Assembly: GCA_002286855.1 (NCBI GenBank) | Contig: NRSV01000082.1 | Span: 49,874-113,873, forward strand | From: Bipolaris cookei | Lineage: Eukaryota; Ascomycota; Dothideomycetes; Pleosporales; Pleosporaceae | DNA: 64,000 bases | Direction: 5' to 3' | Shown: positions 35,408 through 46,615 of the stretch, one piece after another | How positions within the stretch are numbered: the first letter of the stretch is position 1 | How the letters are laid out: each line of letters begins with the position of its first letter | Notes under the pieces: generated by a model | Told to the model about the DNA's origin: nothing | What the model saw: only the letters and a program-made list of their open reading frames with translations | Database searches by the model: none | Made by a program: the position numbers and the translations under genes

Positions 35408-36230
35408 ATGCAGTTCACTACTCCTCTTTTTCTTCTTGTTGCTGGTGTGGCCGCCTCTCCTCTCGTTGCAATCAGCGCTGGGGGCCTCAGCGTCGGTGTT
35501 GCCTTGTCTAGTCCTCTCATTAGTTTGAATTTGGCAACAACTAAGTCTTCTTCTGCTGTTGCTACTTCTACTAAGAGAACGACTACCACCGAAACCACAG
35601 CCCCGACTACTACTGTAGCCGCTCAACCGACTATGCCTTCGTCTTTCTCTGCCCCGGTCCAGGGTCAAGGCATCCTCACTCTTCACAACTTGCCTGCTAT
35701 GCCAGCAGTCATCGACAAGAATTTTGCCGGTATTCTTGGTGCTGTTTACGGTCTTCGTACGTCTACTCCCTAGCTCTCTCCTATATCACTATTCTTCAAG
35801 CCGCTGACATATCCGTTTAGTGTCTGGAGTTTGCAGCTCTGATTTTAAGTGCACTATCACCGTTGCAGGATCTATTCAGTCTCTACTTGTGGATGGCGAT
35901 AAGTACACGATGAATAGCACTGTGTCAGCATGGTGCGATCAGGGTCGGTGTTACGGCTCTGCCGATATTCCTCTTACTGCTACCGCCCCATTCACCATCA
36001 CTTGCGACCACTTGACTGGAGGCACTAGCGCATGCTCGGCCACTATTTCAGGAGCTGCTTCCGCTATCTTCACTAACGGCAGGCAAATAGGTAAGTACAG
36101 TCGTGAGTACTATTTTCAAGAACGGCGCTAAAAGACTTCAGAACTCTGGGGATGGCTCACACCCGCTGGTTATTGCAAGGATGGTATCTGCGTTGCTTCT
36201 ATTAGCGCACTTGGTGACCCAATGTACTGA
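35408..36230 (+). CDS. Small secreted Thr-rich, cysteine-containing protein
   Basis: Three exons (35408-35756, 35821-36090, 36142-36230) encode 235 residues. A clear signal peptide (MQFTTPLFLLVAGVAAS) is followed by a Ser/Thr-rich stretch (TKRTTTTETTAPTTT) that is probably O-glycosylated. A compact C-terminal domain then has about eight cysteines (GVCSSDFKCTITV, AWCDQGRCYGSAD, TITCDHL, SACSAT, GYCKDGICVAS). I do not recognise the family. Features match secreted cell-wall or effector-like proteins of plant-associated fungi, but that role is inference. It sits at the edge of the transposon block, next to a dispersed repeat. Confidence 0.75.
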
Positions 36231-36292
36231 GCAAACTTTAGAGTATGATGACTAAGTGTCGCAGCCTATTGTCATTATTATTAATTCCATTT

Positions 36293-36405
36293 ATAGTCCT
36301 GTATCAGCCGTTGGCTATGTAAGACTTTGGCCAAAGGCCGTTCTATCTAGTTCTTATTTACAATTTGGAGGTTTCTGCTATAGAGTGTAGCTAGGGTGCT
36401 TCGGC
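36293..36405 (+). repeat. Dispersed repeat copy B
   Basis: Second copy of the roughly 110-bp sequence seen at 20447-20560, about 85-90 percent identical by eye (for example gtaagactttggcc versus gtgggactttggcc). No transposase follows it before the gap. Confidence 0.6.
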
Positions 36406-36554
36406 CTTTATCTAGCTCAGCTATTACTAGCTTTCTAGATGCCTGGTGCTAAAGAGCAGTTTGGTGACAAGGAGAGATGTAGGGCGGCTAAGCTACCTTC
36501 CAGCGAGCTCTCTAGAGGGAAAGGAAATAGTACTAATAAACGCAAATAAAAGCA

Positions 36555-36644
36555 AACGTGTTTTTCTTCTTTTTCTTTCTTTCTTGCTGTTTTCTTTCTT
36601 GCTGTTTTCTTTCTTGTTTTTATTCTTTTCTAGTCTTCCTGGCC
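36555..36644. repeat. Pyrimidine-rich low-complexity tract
   Basis: The plus strand is almost only T and C (imperfect ttctttcttgctgttttc units), and runs directly into the assembly gap, which may have caused the assembly break. Confidence 0.7.
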
Positions 36645-37218
36645 NNNNNNNNNNNNNNNNNNNNNNNNNNNNNNNNNNNNNNNNNNNNNNNNNNNNNNNN
36701 NNNNNNNNNNNNNNNNNNNNNNNNNNNNNNNNNNNNNNNNNNNNNNNNNNNNNNNNNNNNNNNNNNNNNNNNNNNNNNNNNNNNNNNNNNNNNNNNNNNN
36801 NNNNNNNNNNNNNNNNNNNNNNNNNNNNNNNNNNNNNNNNNNNNNNNNNNNNNNNNNNNNNNNNNNNNNNNNNNNNNNNNNNNNNNNNNNNNNNNNNNNN
36901 NNNNNNNNNNNNNNNNNNNNNNNNNNNNNNNNNNNNNNNNNNNNNNNNNNNNNNNNNNNNNNNNNNNNNNNNNNNNNNNNNNNNNNNNNNNNNNNNNNNN
37001 NNNNNNNNNNNNNNNNNNNNNNNNNNNNNNNNNNNNNNNNNNNNNNNNNNNNNNNNNNNNNNNNNNNNNNNNNNNNNNNNNNNNNNNNNNNNNNNNNNNN
37101 NNNNNNNNNNNNNNNNNNNNNNNNNNNNNNNNNNNNNNNNNNNNNNNNNNNNNNNNNNNNNNNNNNNNNNNNNNNNNNNNNNNNNNNNNNNNNNNNNNNN
37201 NNNNNNNNNNNNNNNNNN
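36645..37218. other. Assembly gap (574 N)
   Basis: Unresolved bases. The gap ends exactly where the left terminus of the hAT element starts. Confidence 0.99.
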
Positions 37219-38480
37219 CATACTTGGGAGTAAGCAAGCGTGCTTGCTTGCTTGCTTGTTACGCTTGATTGCTTGGTTATCCAAGCAAGCCAAGCGCCTC
37301 TCTTTAAGTTTGCAAGCAAGCAAGCAGCCTTCTCTATGCTTGCTTGGTTGCTTGAATCGCGCTTGGTTGTAGATGAGGTTAACTACTAGTGTTAAAGTAA
37401 ATTAATCTCACGATGGTTTCTTTAGTAGTTATTGCTTTTTAAAAAGTAAACATAAACCCCTAGGTATATCAAATGCAAACTTTGTACCCATCTTAGCTAT
37501 CTTAGCTATCTATACTATACTTAGTACGCGTTTTCGTCGTACTGCAACCTCTAAGCTAGTTTACTTATCATTATGCCACCTAGAAAGCGCGTCTCTTCCA
37601 CCTATATCGCGCCGAGAAAGCGCGCTCGAGTCGCAGCTCCTTCTAGCTCCACCAGTCAGCCCATCGTTGTCAATATACAGCCATCCGCTCCATTCCTATC
37701 TCTATCGCCTCACCCCCCATCTGTTGAAGTCCTGCTCGAAGCGCCGCAGGCCACTACCTTCGAGTCACAACTCCGTGACTCTCGTCCTGAAGCTGAGATT
37801 GTCGCGCCTGCCGAGGGCAGCGAGGAGGCGACTGTAGCCTCATCCAGCGTGGCAGATGAGGCTGCTGAGCGCCTTGATCAGAACTTCGAGGACAACTACG
37901 ACAGCATCGACTGGCTGCGCCTTCCACGCTTTACGAAGCCGCTCATAACGTCGCGGCGTAAGCCTTCTTGGATCTATCAACATGGCTATCGCGTTGTTCT
38001 CCTCACAGACCCAGAGCAAGTGTTCTGGGTCTGCTGATACTGTCACATCCACAAGTATATTGACGCTGGCCGTGGTGGTGTTTTCCCAGCGGCTGCGACA
38101 ACACAAGCTGCGCGCCACCTCTGCGAGCTTCGACCTGGCCATAGCCATCAGCTGCCTAGTAAGCCTCGCAGCGTCGCTAATGAAGGCTCTATCCGCAGCC
38201 TATTCAAGAGTAAAGTACCAGTGCCTCAAGAGGTCGCCAACGAGCTTGGTAACTTCAATATTCAGCGCTTTAGGCTTGCCGCGGTAGGATGGCTCGTCGA
38301 CGACAACCACCCACTCTCTGAATTTGAGAAGCCAGCGTTTCGAGACATGATAGCCATGGCCAACCCAGAGGCAGAAGCGGTGCTCTGGCAGAGTCACAAA
38401 AGTGTGCGCCAGTACGTTCTGCGCCTATACAATCATCTACAGCCGCGTGTTATCTATGAGCTGTCTAGAGCTCTTAACTA

Positions 38481-40589
38481 GCCCCACCATCTCGTGCACG
38501 CGACCACCTCGTGCACGCGCGGCCTAGCAGCCACCTCTACCTCAACACCTCATATCTCTACCATCATGAGTAATATCGAGGCTGCGCTTGCAGCTATCGA
38601 TGCCTTAGGACCTGAGGAGTCTTTTACGTATACTGAGATTTCAAAAAGATACGGTGTTACTCGAACTACGCTCGCCCGAAGACACCAAGGTCGCTGCACC
38701 TCGCCTTCGACAGGCTATCAAAAGCAGCAGCTCCTCCACCCACAGCAGGAGCAGGCCCTAATCGCCTATATCAATCGACTGACAGATAGAGGCTTACCAC
38801 CTACTCAGCCAATGATACGCAATTTTGCCTCACAGATTGCCAAGACTGAGGTTGGAGTACACTGGGTTAGTCGCTTCGTGCAGCGCTATCCTGATCAACT
38901 TACCTCAAGGTGGGCAAAAGGCCTTGATAACTGTCGCCACAAAGCAGATTCAAGGAGTAAATACAACCTCTAATTTAGCCTCCTACGCGATAAAATTAAT
39001 CAATATCACGTCGAGGCGCGTCATATCTACAATATGGATGAGAAGGGCTTCATGCTTGGTATCGTAAGTCGTTCAAGGAGGATCTTTAGTAAGGCCTCGT
39101 ACGAGGGCATAAGGAGGAGGAGTACGATACAGGATGGCTCACGCCAGTGGGTAACGCTATTGGCCTGTATCTGCGCAGATGGATCTTGCCTTGAGCCTGC
39201 CCTCATATATCAATCAGCCTCAGGATCGATACAGGACACCTGGCTGCAGGCCCTTGATCCAGATATCCATCAAATTCGAATATCTTCATCACCTTCTGGA
39301 TGGACCAATAACGAGGTAGGCCTCGCGTGGCTTCAACAGGTGTTTGATCGTAGTACGAAGGCGAAGGCTCGATCCTCCTATCGATTACTCGTCCTTGACG
39401 GCCATGGATCTCACGTTACAATGGATTTTATCAAGTATTGTGATGAGCATAAGATCCTCCTCGCAGTATATCCTCCTCACTCAACCCACACGCTGCAGCC
39501 TCTTGACGTTAGCATGTTCAAGCCTCTCTCAACAGCGTACTCAAACGAAGTTTCTGCCTTCATGGATAGGAGCCAAGGCATCACTTCAATGAGTAAGAGG
39601 GATTTCTTGCCCCTCTTCCAGGCTGCCTGGCAGGCCTCCTTTAAGGAAACGACGATCCTAAACGCCTTCAAGGCTACAGGGATCTCGCCTCTTAACCCAG
39701 AAGTTATCCTTCAGCGCTTTACTGTGCCTGATCCTGGAACGGATAGTGACTCCTCAGCTCTTAGTGCCTCTGATTGGAGGAAGATGGAGCGTCTGCTGCG
39801 TCAGGTAGTCGCTGATCAGGGCGATAGGCAGGTCAAAAAGCTCAGCCAGGTCCTTCACTCGAGTTCGGTTCAAAATAGTCTCCTCAAGGATGAAGTAAGG
39901 AAGCTAAGAGAGGCTCTAGTTAATGAGAGAACACGTAGGAAACGAGGTAAGCCTCTACCCCTACAGGAGGCTGAGGAGTATCATGGTGGGGCTGTATTCT
40001 GGTCTCCAAGGAAGGTGAAGGAGGCGCGCGATCGCCTACAACTCCAGGAGGAGGAGGAGGAGGAGGAGCAACTGCAACTCCAAAAAGCTGATACGAGGAG
40101 GCAGCGTGAGGAGACAAGGCAGGCCAGGGCGAGAGAGAAGGAGCAGAGGCGTCAGGCAAGGCTTGCAGTGAGTCTAATGAGGCAGAAGGAGAGGGAGGAG
40201 AAGGCTATTGAAAAGGCCTCAAGGATCGCGGCTCGCAAGGCTGCAAAACAACTTCAAAAAGCTATCAAAACTTCTCAAAGGGGTAGGAGGAGGAGCTTCA
40301 AGGCTCCTGCAAAGGCTACTCAAAAAAAGAGGCCTATCGCGAGGCCTCAAGGTGGTGAGGAGCCTCAGGGAAGTGCTGCAAGCTCACCACCTCCAACCTC
40401 ACGTCGCGGCCGCGCGATTAGAACTCCGTCTCGATTTCTATAGCTATATATATATTAAAGCCTATTGATCTCACCATTAAAATATATCGCGATAATAACC
40501 TTTTAGTGTGGCTCTAGAGCCTCGTTTTTGAGGTAGTCTTGGTGAGGCCGCGCGTGCACGAGGTGGTCGCGTGCACGAGATGGTGGGGC
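38481..40589 (+). mobile_element. Pogo-type transposon nested in the hAT, perfect TIRs
   Basis: Perfect 45-bp terminal inverted repeats (38481-38525 and 40545-40589), flanked on both sides by TA (38479-38480, 40590-40591), the Tc1/mariner target-site duplication. The repeats contain two internal gtgcacg motifs. Perfect ends and a nearly intact gene point to a recent insertion. Confidence 0.93.
38566..40443 (+). pseudogene. Pogo/Fot1-type transposase, one in-frame stop
   Basis: Almost complete transposase. HTH: ALGPEESFTYTEISKRYGV and TRTTLARRHQGR. CENP-B-type DNA-binding block: VGVHWVSRFVQRYPDQL and CRHKADS. Catalytic core: YNMDEKGFMLGI, VLDGHGSHVTMDFIKYCDEH, YPPHSTHTLQPLDVSMF. C-terminus: coiled coil, EEYHGGAVFWSPRKVKEARD, Glu/Gln- and Arg/Lys-rich tail. 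The only break is a TAA at 38971-38973, in place of a Tyr-type codon between KYNL and FSLLRDKINQY. A source copy without that stop would be active; this one should give only the DNA-binding part. Confidence 0.9.
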
Positions 40590-42418
40590 TAGTTAGCAGA
40601 ATCCACGTAAGCTTCGATGGATGGACGACAAAAGGCGGTAAACGTGGCTATCTAGGTACTGTCGCCCACTACTTCAACCGCGACGGCAACCTGGTCGACC
40701 TGCCTATTGCACTGCCCCAGCTGATGGGCGCTCACTCTGGTGAGAACATGGCTGAGATTGTTTACAGTACACTGCAGAAGTTTGGCGTCGGCCCACGTAC
40801 AATAGGCTACTTTGTACTTGACAACGCCTCTAGCAATGACACTACAATTGTATCGCTTGCGCAGAAGATGAGCTTCAACGCCACCTACCGTCGTCTCCGC
40901 TGCGGCCCCCACACTCTTAACCTTATTGGCCAAACACTACTTTGGGGCAAAGACAGCGACGCGTACGACAATCATGTTAGCGAGGTAGTCGCAGTAGATA
41001 CGGAGCACAAGCTGATGAGTGAGTGGCGGAGTGACGGCCCATTAGGTGTGCTTTTAGCGATAATCAATTATATTAAAACACCACAGCAGTACGAGCTTTT
41101 CACAAATTTTCAGCAGCTCGCGCACTACGAGCTTCCTATTGACGCTACCGAAGACGATCGCAAAATACTCGAGCCTGTTAAACCTGTTGTTACCCGCTGG
41201 AACTCCTTCTATTCATGCTTTGAGCGCGCCGCCAAACTGCAGTCTGCTGTCAACGCCTACGCCAGTTACCACATAAATGATACTAGGCAGAAGGACGACC
41301 GCGCTCTCCGCCTAGGTAATAAGCTGCCCTTTGCGCCTCCGTGGATGAGGTCAGATGGGCTCACTGCTGCTGACTGGGCAGTAATTACTGAGTATATTAA
41401 CGTCCTGGGGCCGCTTAAAACGGCTACAAAGCGGCTTGAAGGACGTGGCAAGAGTAGTAGCTTTGGCTCTATTGCTGAAATCATTCCAGTCTTCGAAGTA
41501 CTATTTAGTAAGTTCGAAGAGAAACTCCAGAACTACGACGCTGTTGATCACTATCAACACAACGAGGCACCCGAAGACCATCTTGCGATCAACCTCCGCG
41601 CTGCCCTCGTTAAGGCGCGCAGCTATTACAGCAAGCTCGATCACTCCCCAGCGTACTACGCTTCAACAATACTCCACCCTCGCTATAAGTCTTTTTGCGA
41701 CTCTGTGTGGGCAGAGAAACCGGAGTGGCTCTCGCTTAACAACCGCAATTTTTACGCTTTATGGGCAGAATACAACACTACACCAAAGCCCCAAGCACGC
41801 CTACAGAAGCTCTCTAGCGACCTCGACGACGCGATTGACAGTCTCTGCAACCCTATGAGAGTACCCACTAATGTAGATGAGGATGAATACACAAGGTGGA
41901 AGCGCTATGAGCCGGTGGCAGAGAAGGACTCACCTAACGCACTTAATCCAATACAATATTGGATAGGGCTTCGCGAGCAATATCCCAACCTTAGTAGGCT
42001 TGCAATTGACGTACTCTCTATCCCAGCTTCAAGCTGTGAGTGTGAGCGCATGTTTAGTGAGCTAGGTGATCTTCTTGAGCCTCGTCGGCGTAATATCGAT
42101 CCGCAACTTCTGGCAGCAATACAGTGTGTGAGAAGGTGGAAAAGAGCCGGCTTTAGCGATGACCAGGCTGCTGAAAATTCAAATATTACTGATAGGGAGA
42201 TAGAGCTCTTATACAGCATTAGCACATGGGACAACGAGCTCAACACTATGTAAACTTTTAGTATAGGCATACACACCAATCAAGCGAGCTTCAAGCAAGC
42301 AAGCAGCTACTCCACTTTTGACCAACCAAGCAAGCGCAAGCCAAGCGGGCTCCTCTAAGTTAGCAAGCAAGCGAACATATAAGCCTCGCGCTTACTTGCT
42401 TGCTTGTTCCCAAGTATG

Positions 42419-42945
42419 GCTGCGTCTATAGCTGATTTCTTTAGTCTCCCTCCTATCTGCGAGTCATGTAGGAGGTTTGTGGTCTCGGCTAAGTAGCCGA
42501 GTCTCTTAGCTATTATCCGTTCTATTACTTTCCCTAGGCAGCTAAGTAGAGTAATTACTCTATAGGCCTTTGGGATGGAATAGTCGGGTTTCGACGGCTT
42601 CTTTAGAATTTCTCCTGCAGCTCTTCTCCAGCACGTTGGATGGTATCCGTAGTTGAATAGCAGAGAGTAAGCTTTGAAGAACGTGTTTGGCTGAGCTTGG
42701 TAGGCAGCTGTGATAATTTCCTGTGATAAAGCGTCTGGGCCTGGTGAGCTACTTTTAACTTGATTAGAACAAACTTGTTATAGTTCAGTTATTGATAGCA
42801 CTGGTCACTCCCACTCTTTCTCTTGGTGGTTATTGAAGCTTGTTAGTACTGTACTTGGGGGTGGAGGAAATAGTGCTTTTCGAAAGGCTCTGCACTTTCC
42901 TTTAAAAGAGGTTTCCAGCGTCTCTCCTTGGATAGGAGGGATTCT
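42419..42945 (-). pseudogene. Tad-type LINE reverse transcriptase fragment
   Basis: Minus-strand coding remnant of a non-LTR retrotransposon ORF2: FRKALFPPPPS near 42880, then SSSPGPDALSQEIITAAYQ, NYGYHPTCWRRA, KPDYSIPKAYRVITLLSCLGKVIERIIAKRLGYLAE and HDSQIGGRLKKSAIDAA, typical of Tad1-like elements. A TGA replaces the second Trp of an EWEW-type motif, and there is a further TAA. It is cut at 42418 by the hAT end and joins a pogo fragment on its other side. Confidence 0.82.
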
Positions 42946-44117
42946 TTCTACTCTCTTTTGATCAACCGCGCGATTAACTAGCTCTTGAATCTTTCTCCAA
43001 TCTGAAGCACTGAGCGCGGACGAATCGCTATCGCTGTGGTGAGCTGCTGGCTTAAACTTCTGGAGTATTACTTCTGGATTGAACGGCGATATACCGGTAG
43101 CTTCAAAGACTCGGAGGGTCGTCAATTCCTTGAATGATGCCTGCCAGGCGTTACAGAACAGTGGGAAGAAATGGGACTTGGTGATAGGTAGCAGCCCTTG
43201 GCACCTATCCATGAAGCTCGATAGCTCGTTCGAATAGGCAGTGGATAACGGCTTAAACAGCCCAACATCGAGCGGCTGCAACGTATGAGTCGCATGAGGT
43301 GGGTATATTGCAACTAAGACCTTATTCTGATCGCAATAGTCAATAAACTCCATTGTGAGGTGAGGTTGATGGCCATCCATGAACAACAACCGGTAAGACG
43401 ACCGAGCTTTTGCTTTAGTGGCAGGATCGAATACCTGTTTGAGCCACTGAAGCCCGATATCATTATTTGATCAGCCAGTAGCCGATGTGGCGATTCGGGC
43501 GGAGTGGATCTCTGGATCAAAGCCTTGCAACCATGAGTTTTGGGTCGATCCAGATTGGCTTGAGTAAATAATGCTCGGATCTAGATGAGATCCATCAGCA
43601 CAAATACAAGCTATCAGCGTAATCCACTCTCGATTGCCATCTTGGATCACAGTCTTTCTTAATCCAGATTGAAGAGAGGCTCTAGAAAAGATTCTCGTTG
43701 AGCGCGATTGGACTCCAATCATGAAGCCCTTCTCATCCATATTGTATATATAGCGCGGCTCAATCTTATATTGGGCGATTTTTTGGCGTAGAAGCTCGAA
43801 ATATAGACGATATTTCTGTTCTGAATCAGCTCGGTGGCGATTGCGATCCATTGGCGTGGCCTGTTTTGCCTGGAGAAGATCTGGATAGCGTTGAACAAAG
43901 CGATCGACCAAGTGGTAACCAATCTCTTTCTGCGCAATCTCAGATGCAAATCTCCGAACAAGATTTCGATTAGGTGGAGTACCACGTACAGTAAGCTGAT
44001 CTATATATTTAATAAGTTCAAGCTCCTGTTGTGTGTGCAGCGCACGTTGATTTTGGTGGTGGTTGGTAGGGCAGATCGGGCATGTGGTCGTCCGAGGCAC
44101 ATGACCGTCCGGCACGG
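42946..44117 (-). pseudogene. Pogo-type transposase fragment, deleted at both ends
   Basis: Minus strand. The N-terminal HTH region is missing: upstream sequence jumps from PTNHHQ to NQRALHTQQELELIKYID. Core motifs: SEIAQKEIGYHLVDRFVQRYP, YNMDEKGFMIGVQ, FMDGHQPHLTMEFIDYCDQ (GSH altered to GHQPH) and YPPHATHTLQPLDVGLF. A TGA (near 43470) replaces the Trp of SGWSNNDIG. Its 3' part is fused in frame to the LINE fragment at about 42945. Its 5' terminus (ggcacgg-TA) abuts the next pogo element at the shared TA (44118-44119). Confidence 0.85.
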
Positions 44118-44119
44118 TA

Positions 44120-46254
44120 CTGTCCGTGCTCACCCAATGCAACAGTCAGCCAATGCAACACCATCCGCCCCACCATAATATCAACCCATCATTTTCAACA
44201 CGTAATATCTCCACCACCATGACAGTTCTAGCAAAAGTGATTGCGGCAATCGATTCACAAGGTCCAGAAGGTCAACTTTCATACCGCACAGTTGCAAAAA
44301 ATCTGGTGTTGAGCTTTCAACATTAACGCGTCGGCACTAAAACAAAACACAGTTGTGAGCTGCAGCTGCTAAAAAACGTCAACTACTCACTCCACCACAA
44401 GAATCTGAGCTAGTAAAATATATAGAAAACTTACTACGCGCGGCTTATCACATTCTCGAGCTATAGTAAAAAATTATGTGGCGGTTATTGCAGAATGGGA
44501 GCCCTCTAGTAGCTGTGTTTCACGGTTTTTGACCCGTCACCACGATAAAATATTCACCAAAAAATCCACCAGTATCGACCGCGCCCGTCGTCTGGCTGAC
44601 AATCCAGCCAACTACCAACCATATTTTGATCTCCTCACTGCCAAGCTCGATCAGTATGACATTGCGCCACATAATATCTATAATATGGATGAGAAGGGCT
44701 TCTTACTTGGCCGGATTTCACCATCGAAAAGAATCTATTCAAAGGAGCTTTGGGAGCAAAAGAAAGTGCGGCAATCCTTCCAAGATGGGAGTAGGGATTG
44801 GACAACAATTATTGGCTGTATTTGCGCTGATGGGAGCTCAGTAGATCCCGCGATAATCTACGAGGGAGCAGATGGTCTTCACGATGAATGGCTGCGGGAC
44901 CTGGAGGTGGGAAAACACCAGATTTTTTGCGGCACTAGCCCATCGGGATGGAGTAACAATCAGCTCGCGCTGGCTTGGGTTGAGCAGGTGTTCGATCGCT
45001 GCACGAAGGAGAAAGCAAAACGCGGCTACAGGATGCTCCTCGTTGATGGGCATGGTAGTCACCTGACGCCGTCGTTCATCGAGTACTGCCATCGCAATCG
45101 AATAATACTCGCAGTATTTCCACCTCACGTCTCTCACAGCCTCCAGCCACTCGACGTTGGCGTGTACTCACCTCTGGCAGCCGCGTACAGTACCGCGCTC
45201 ATCAATCTGATCAACAGCAATCAAGGCCTAATCAATATGCAGAAAAGTGATTTCTTACGCTTATTTTGGGTGGCATATACATCTGCTTTCACAGCTGATA
45301 ATATATTAAGTAGTTTTCGGGCCACTAGGATCCATCCACGCGATCCCGACGTCGTACTCAGACGCTTCAAAACACCACCACTGCGAGCCGATACAGATAC
45401 AGAAATTCGAGAGGCAGGTGATGGAGATACCTGGAGGGATCTGTTAAAATTATTTAACGCTGCAGTGCCGTATACATCAAAAAATGCAGCTAAACAGCTT
45501 AAACAGGCGCTCCATTCATTGCAGATCCAGAACGAGCTTTTGCACCATGAACTCGACGAACTGCGGGGTAGTATTACTACCAAAAAACGCCGCAAATCTG
45601 ATAGAAAGCTTCTCAACCTACAGCAGCACGAAGAGTATCACAGTACTGCGGTGATATGGAGCCCACGATCAGTGAGGGAGGCCAGAGCCCGCGAGGCAAT
45701 AGAACAACAACAAGAACATGAAAAAACTTCAAAAAAAACATCAGAGGGAGGTGCGAGCTGCCGCAGCTGCCTACAGAGAAATGATGACAGCAGAGGCACG
45801 GGAGGCTCGCCAAATGTCGAGAATAGCGCAGCAGCGGGAGCGAGCTGCGAGGGCTGCACAACTAGCTACCGCGCGCGCTGAAAAGGCACGAGAACGCGCT
45901 GCTGCAACCGCACAAAAGCTCGCGATAAGCAGAATACTACTAAACGAAAAGCTTCATCAAATCAGAATACAAAAATATCAAAGCGGCGTCGTGTTGTGGA
46001 GGCTGAAAGTGGTGGTGGTGATGCATCACCACCCGCCAAGCCTCCCACCAAAACCACCACCCGCGGCCGCAGTGTGCGGTTGCCCAGCAAATATCAGTAG
46101 ATAGATATCAAATATACGATCATACGAGTACTCCACCAAAGAATCCCGCGATAATAACGTTGTGGTGGTGGTCAAAAGCTTCATTTTTTGGTGGACTCGC
46201 ATTTTGGTGGGGTGTTGCATTGGCTGAAGTGTTGCATTGGGTGCGCACGGACAG
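44120..46254 (+). mobile_element. Pogo-type transposon with TIRs and TA duplication
   Basis: Terminal inverted repeats of roughly 60 bp (from 44120 and to 46254; shared words ctgtccgtgc, cacccaatgcaaca, agccaatgcaacacc). Flanking TA dinucleotides are at 44118-44119 and 46255-46256. Carries a broken transposase (44219-46101). Confidence 0.88.
44219..46101 (+). pseudogene. Pogo/Fot1-type transposase, frameshifted
   Basis: Starts MTVLAKVIAAIDSQGPEGQLSYRTVAK, then loses frame near 44310-44480. The core from 44478 is open: FLTRHHDKIFTKK, YNMDEKGFLLGRISPSKR, VDGHGSHLTPSFIEYCHRN, FPPHVSHSLQPLDVGVYSP and HEEYHSTAVIWSPRSVREAR. Frame is lost again near 45730, after which the Ala/Arg-rich tail continues in another frame to about 46101. 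The catalytic motifs are intact but the protein cannot be made whole. Confidence 0.85.
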
Positions 46255-46256
46255 TA

Positions 46257-46615
46257 CGGCCGCGATACCTGCAGTCTCCCTTCCGCTTGGCTGTCGTCTA
46301 CGCGTCTGCGATCCCAATGTGCCTAAGGATCTGCGCTTGTTCTATAAACTGGATGGCTTTATTGGCTAGCTGTGGCTTACTTAGGATGGCCTAGAGATTG
46401 TGTTATCTACGGAGGTTGCCGAATACCTGGTTCCGGAGGTCTTTGAGCATCCTGTAGTGGAGCAAGATGTGGGCGACAGTCTGTCGTCTCTCCCAGCACT
46501 GGCAGCGGGAGCTGGTAACCCCTGGCACTATTTCCGCCTTGATGGTCAAATACGTTATCGTATAAGCTGCTAAGAACCCCGATTTTAAGTTAAACAAAGC
46601 CGAGAGTTTCAAAAT
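46257..46615 (-). pseudogene. Tad-type LINE 3' fragment (C-terminal zinc knuckle)
   Basis: Minus-strand remnant of the end of a Tad1-like ORF2: MKLSALFNLKSGFLAAYTIT-like start, then CQCWERRQTVAHILLHYRMLKDLRNQVFG (the Cys/His knuckle region), and after a stop AILSKPQLANKAIQFIEQAQIL. It is not collinear with the reverse transcriptase fragment at 42419-42945, so it is a separate or rearranged piece. Confidence 0.75.

Larger units (their letters stand above)
37573..42253 (+). pseudogene. hAT transposase, split and with one nonsense codon
   Basis: N-terminal part 37573-38478: basic N-terminus MPPRKRVSS, then a BED-type zinc-finger block (WIYQHGYRVV, WVC-stop-YCHIHKYID) with an in-frame TGA at 38035-38037 where an Arg is expected, then VYELSRA-like end. 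C-terminal part from about 40594: SRIHVSFDGWTTKGGKRGYL, LDNASSNDT, CGPHTLNLIGQTLLWG and the hAT dimerisation block LAIDVLSIPASSCECERMFS with LLEPRRRNI. The catalytic region is well preserved; the gene is disabled by the TGA and the 2.1-kb insertion. Confidence 0.88.
37219..42418 (+). mobile_element. hAT transposon, interrupted by a nested pogo element
   Basis: Terminal inverted repeats catacttggga at 37219 and tcccaagtatg ending at 42418. Inside both ends lie many caagcaagc-type subterminal repeats (37230-37340, 42290-42410), usual hAT transposase binding sites. The transposase gene 37573-42253 is split by the pogo element at 38481-40589. The right flank continues in a LINE reverse-transcriptase reading frame, so the hAT landed in a LINE; the left flank is lost in the gap. 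Confidence 0.88.

Noticed and set aside
36446..37372. Frames spanning the run of N
   Set aside because: Artefacts of translating unknown bases; no evidence on either side.
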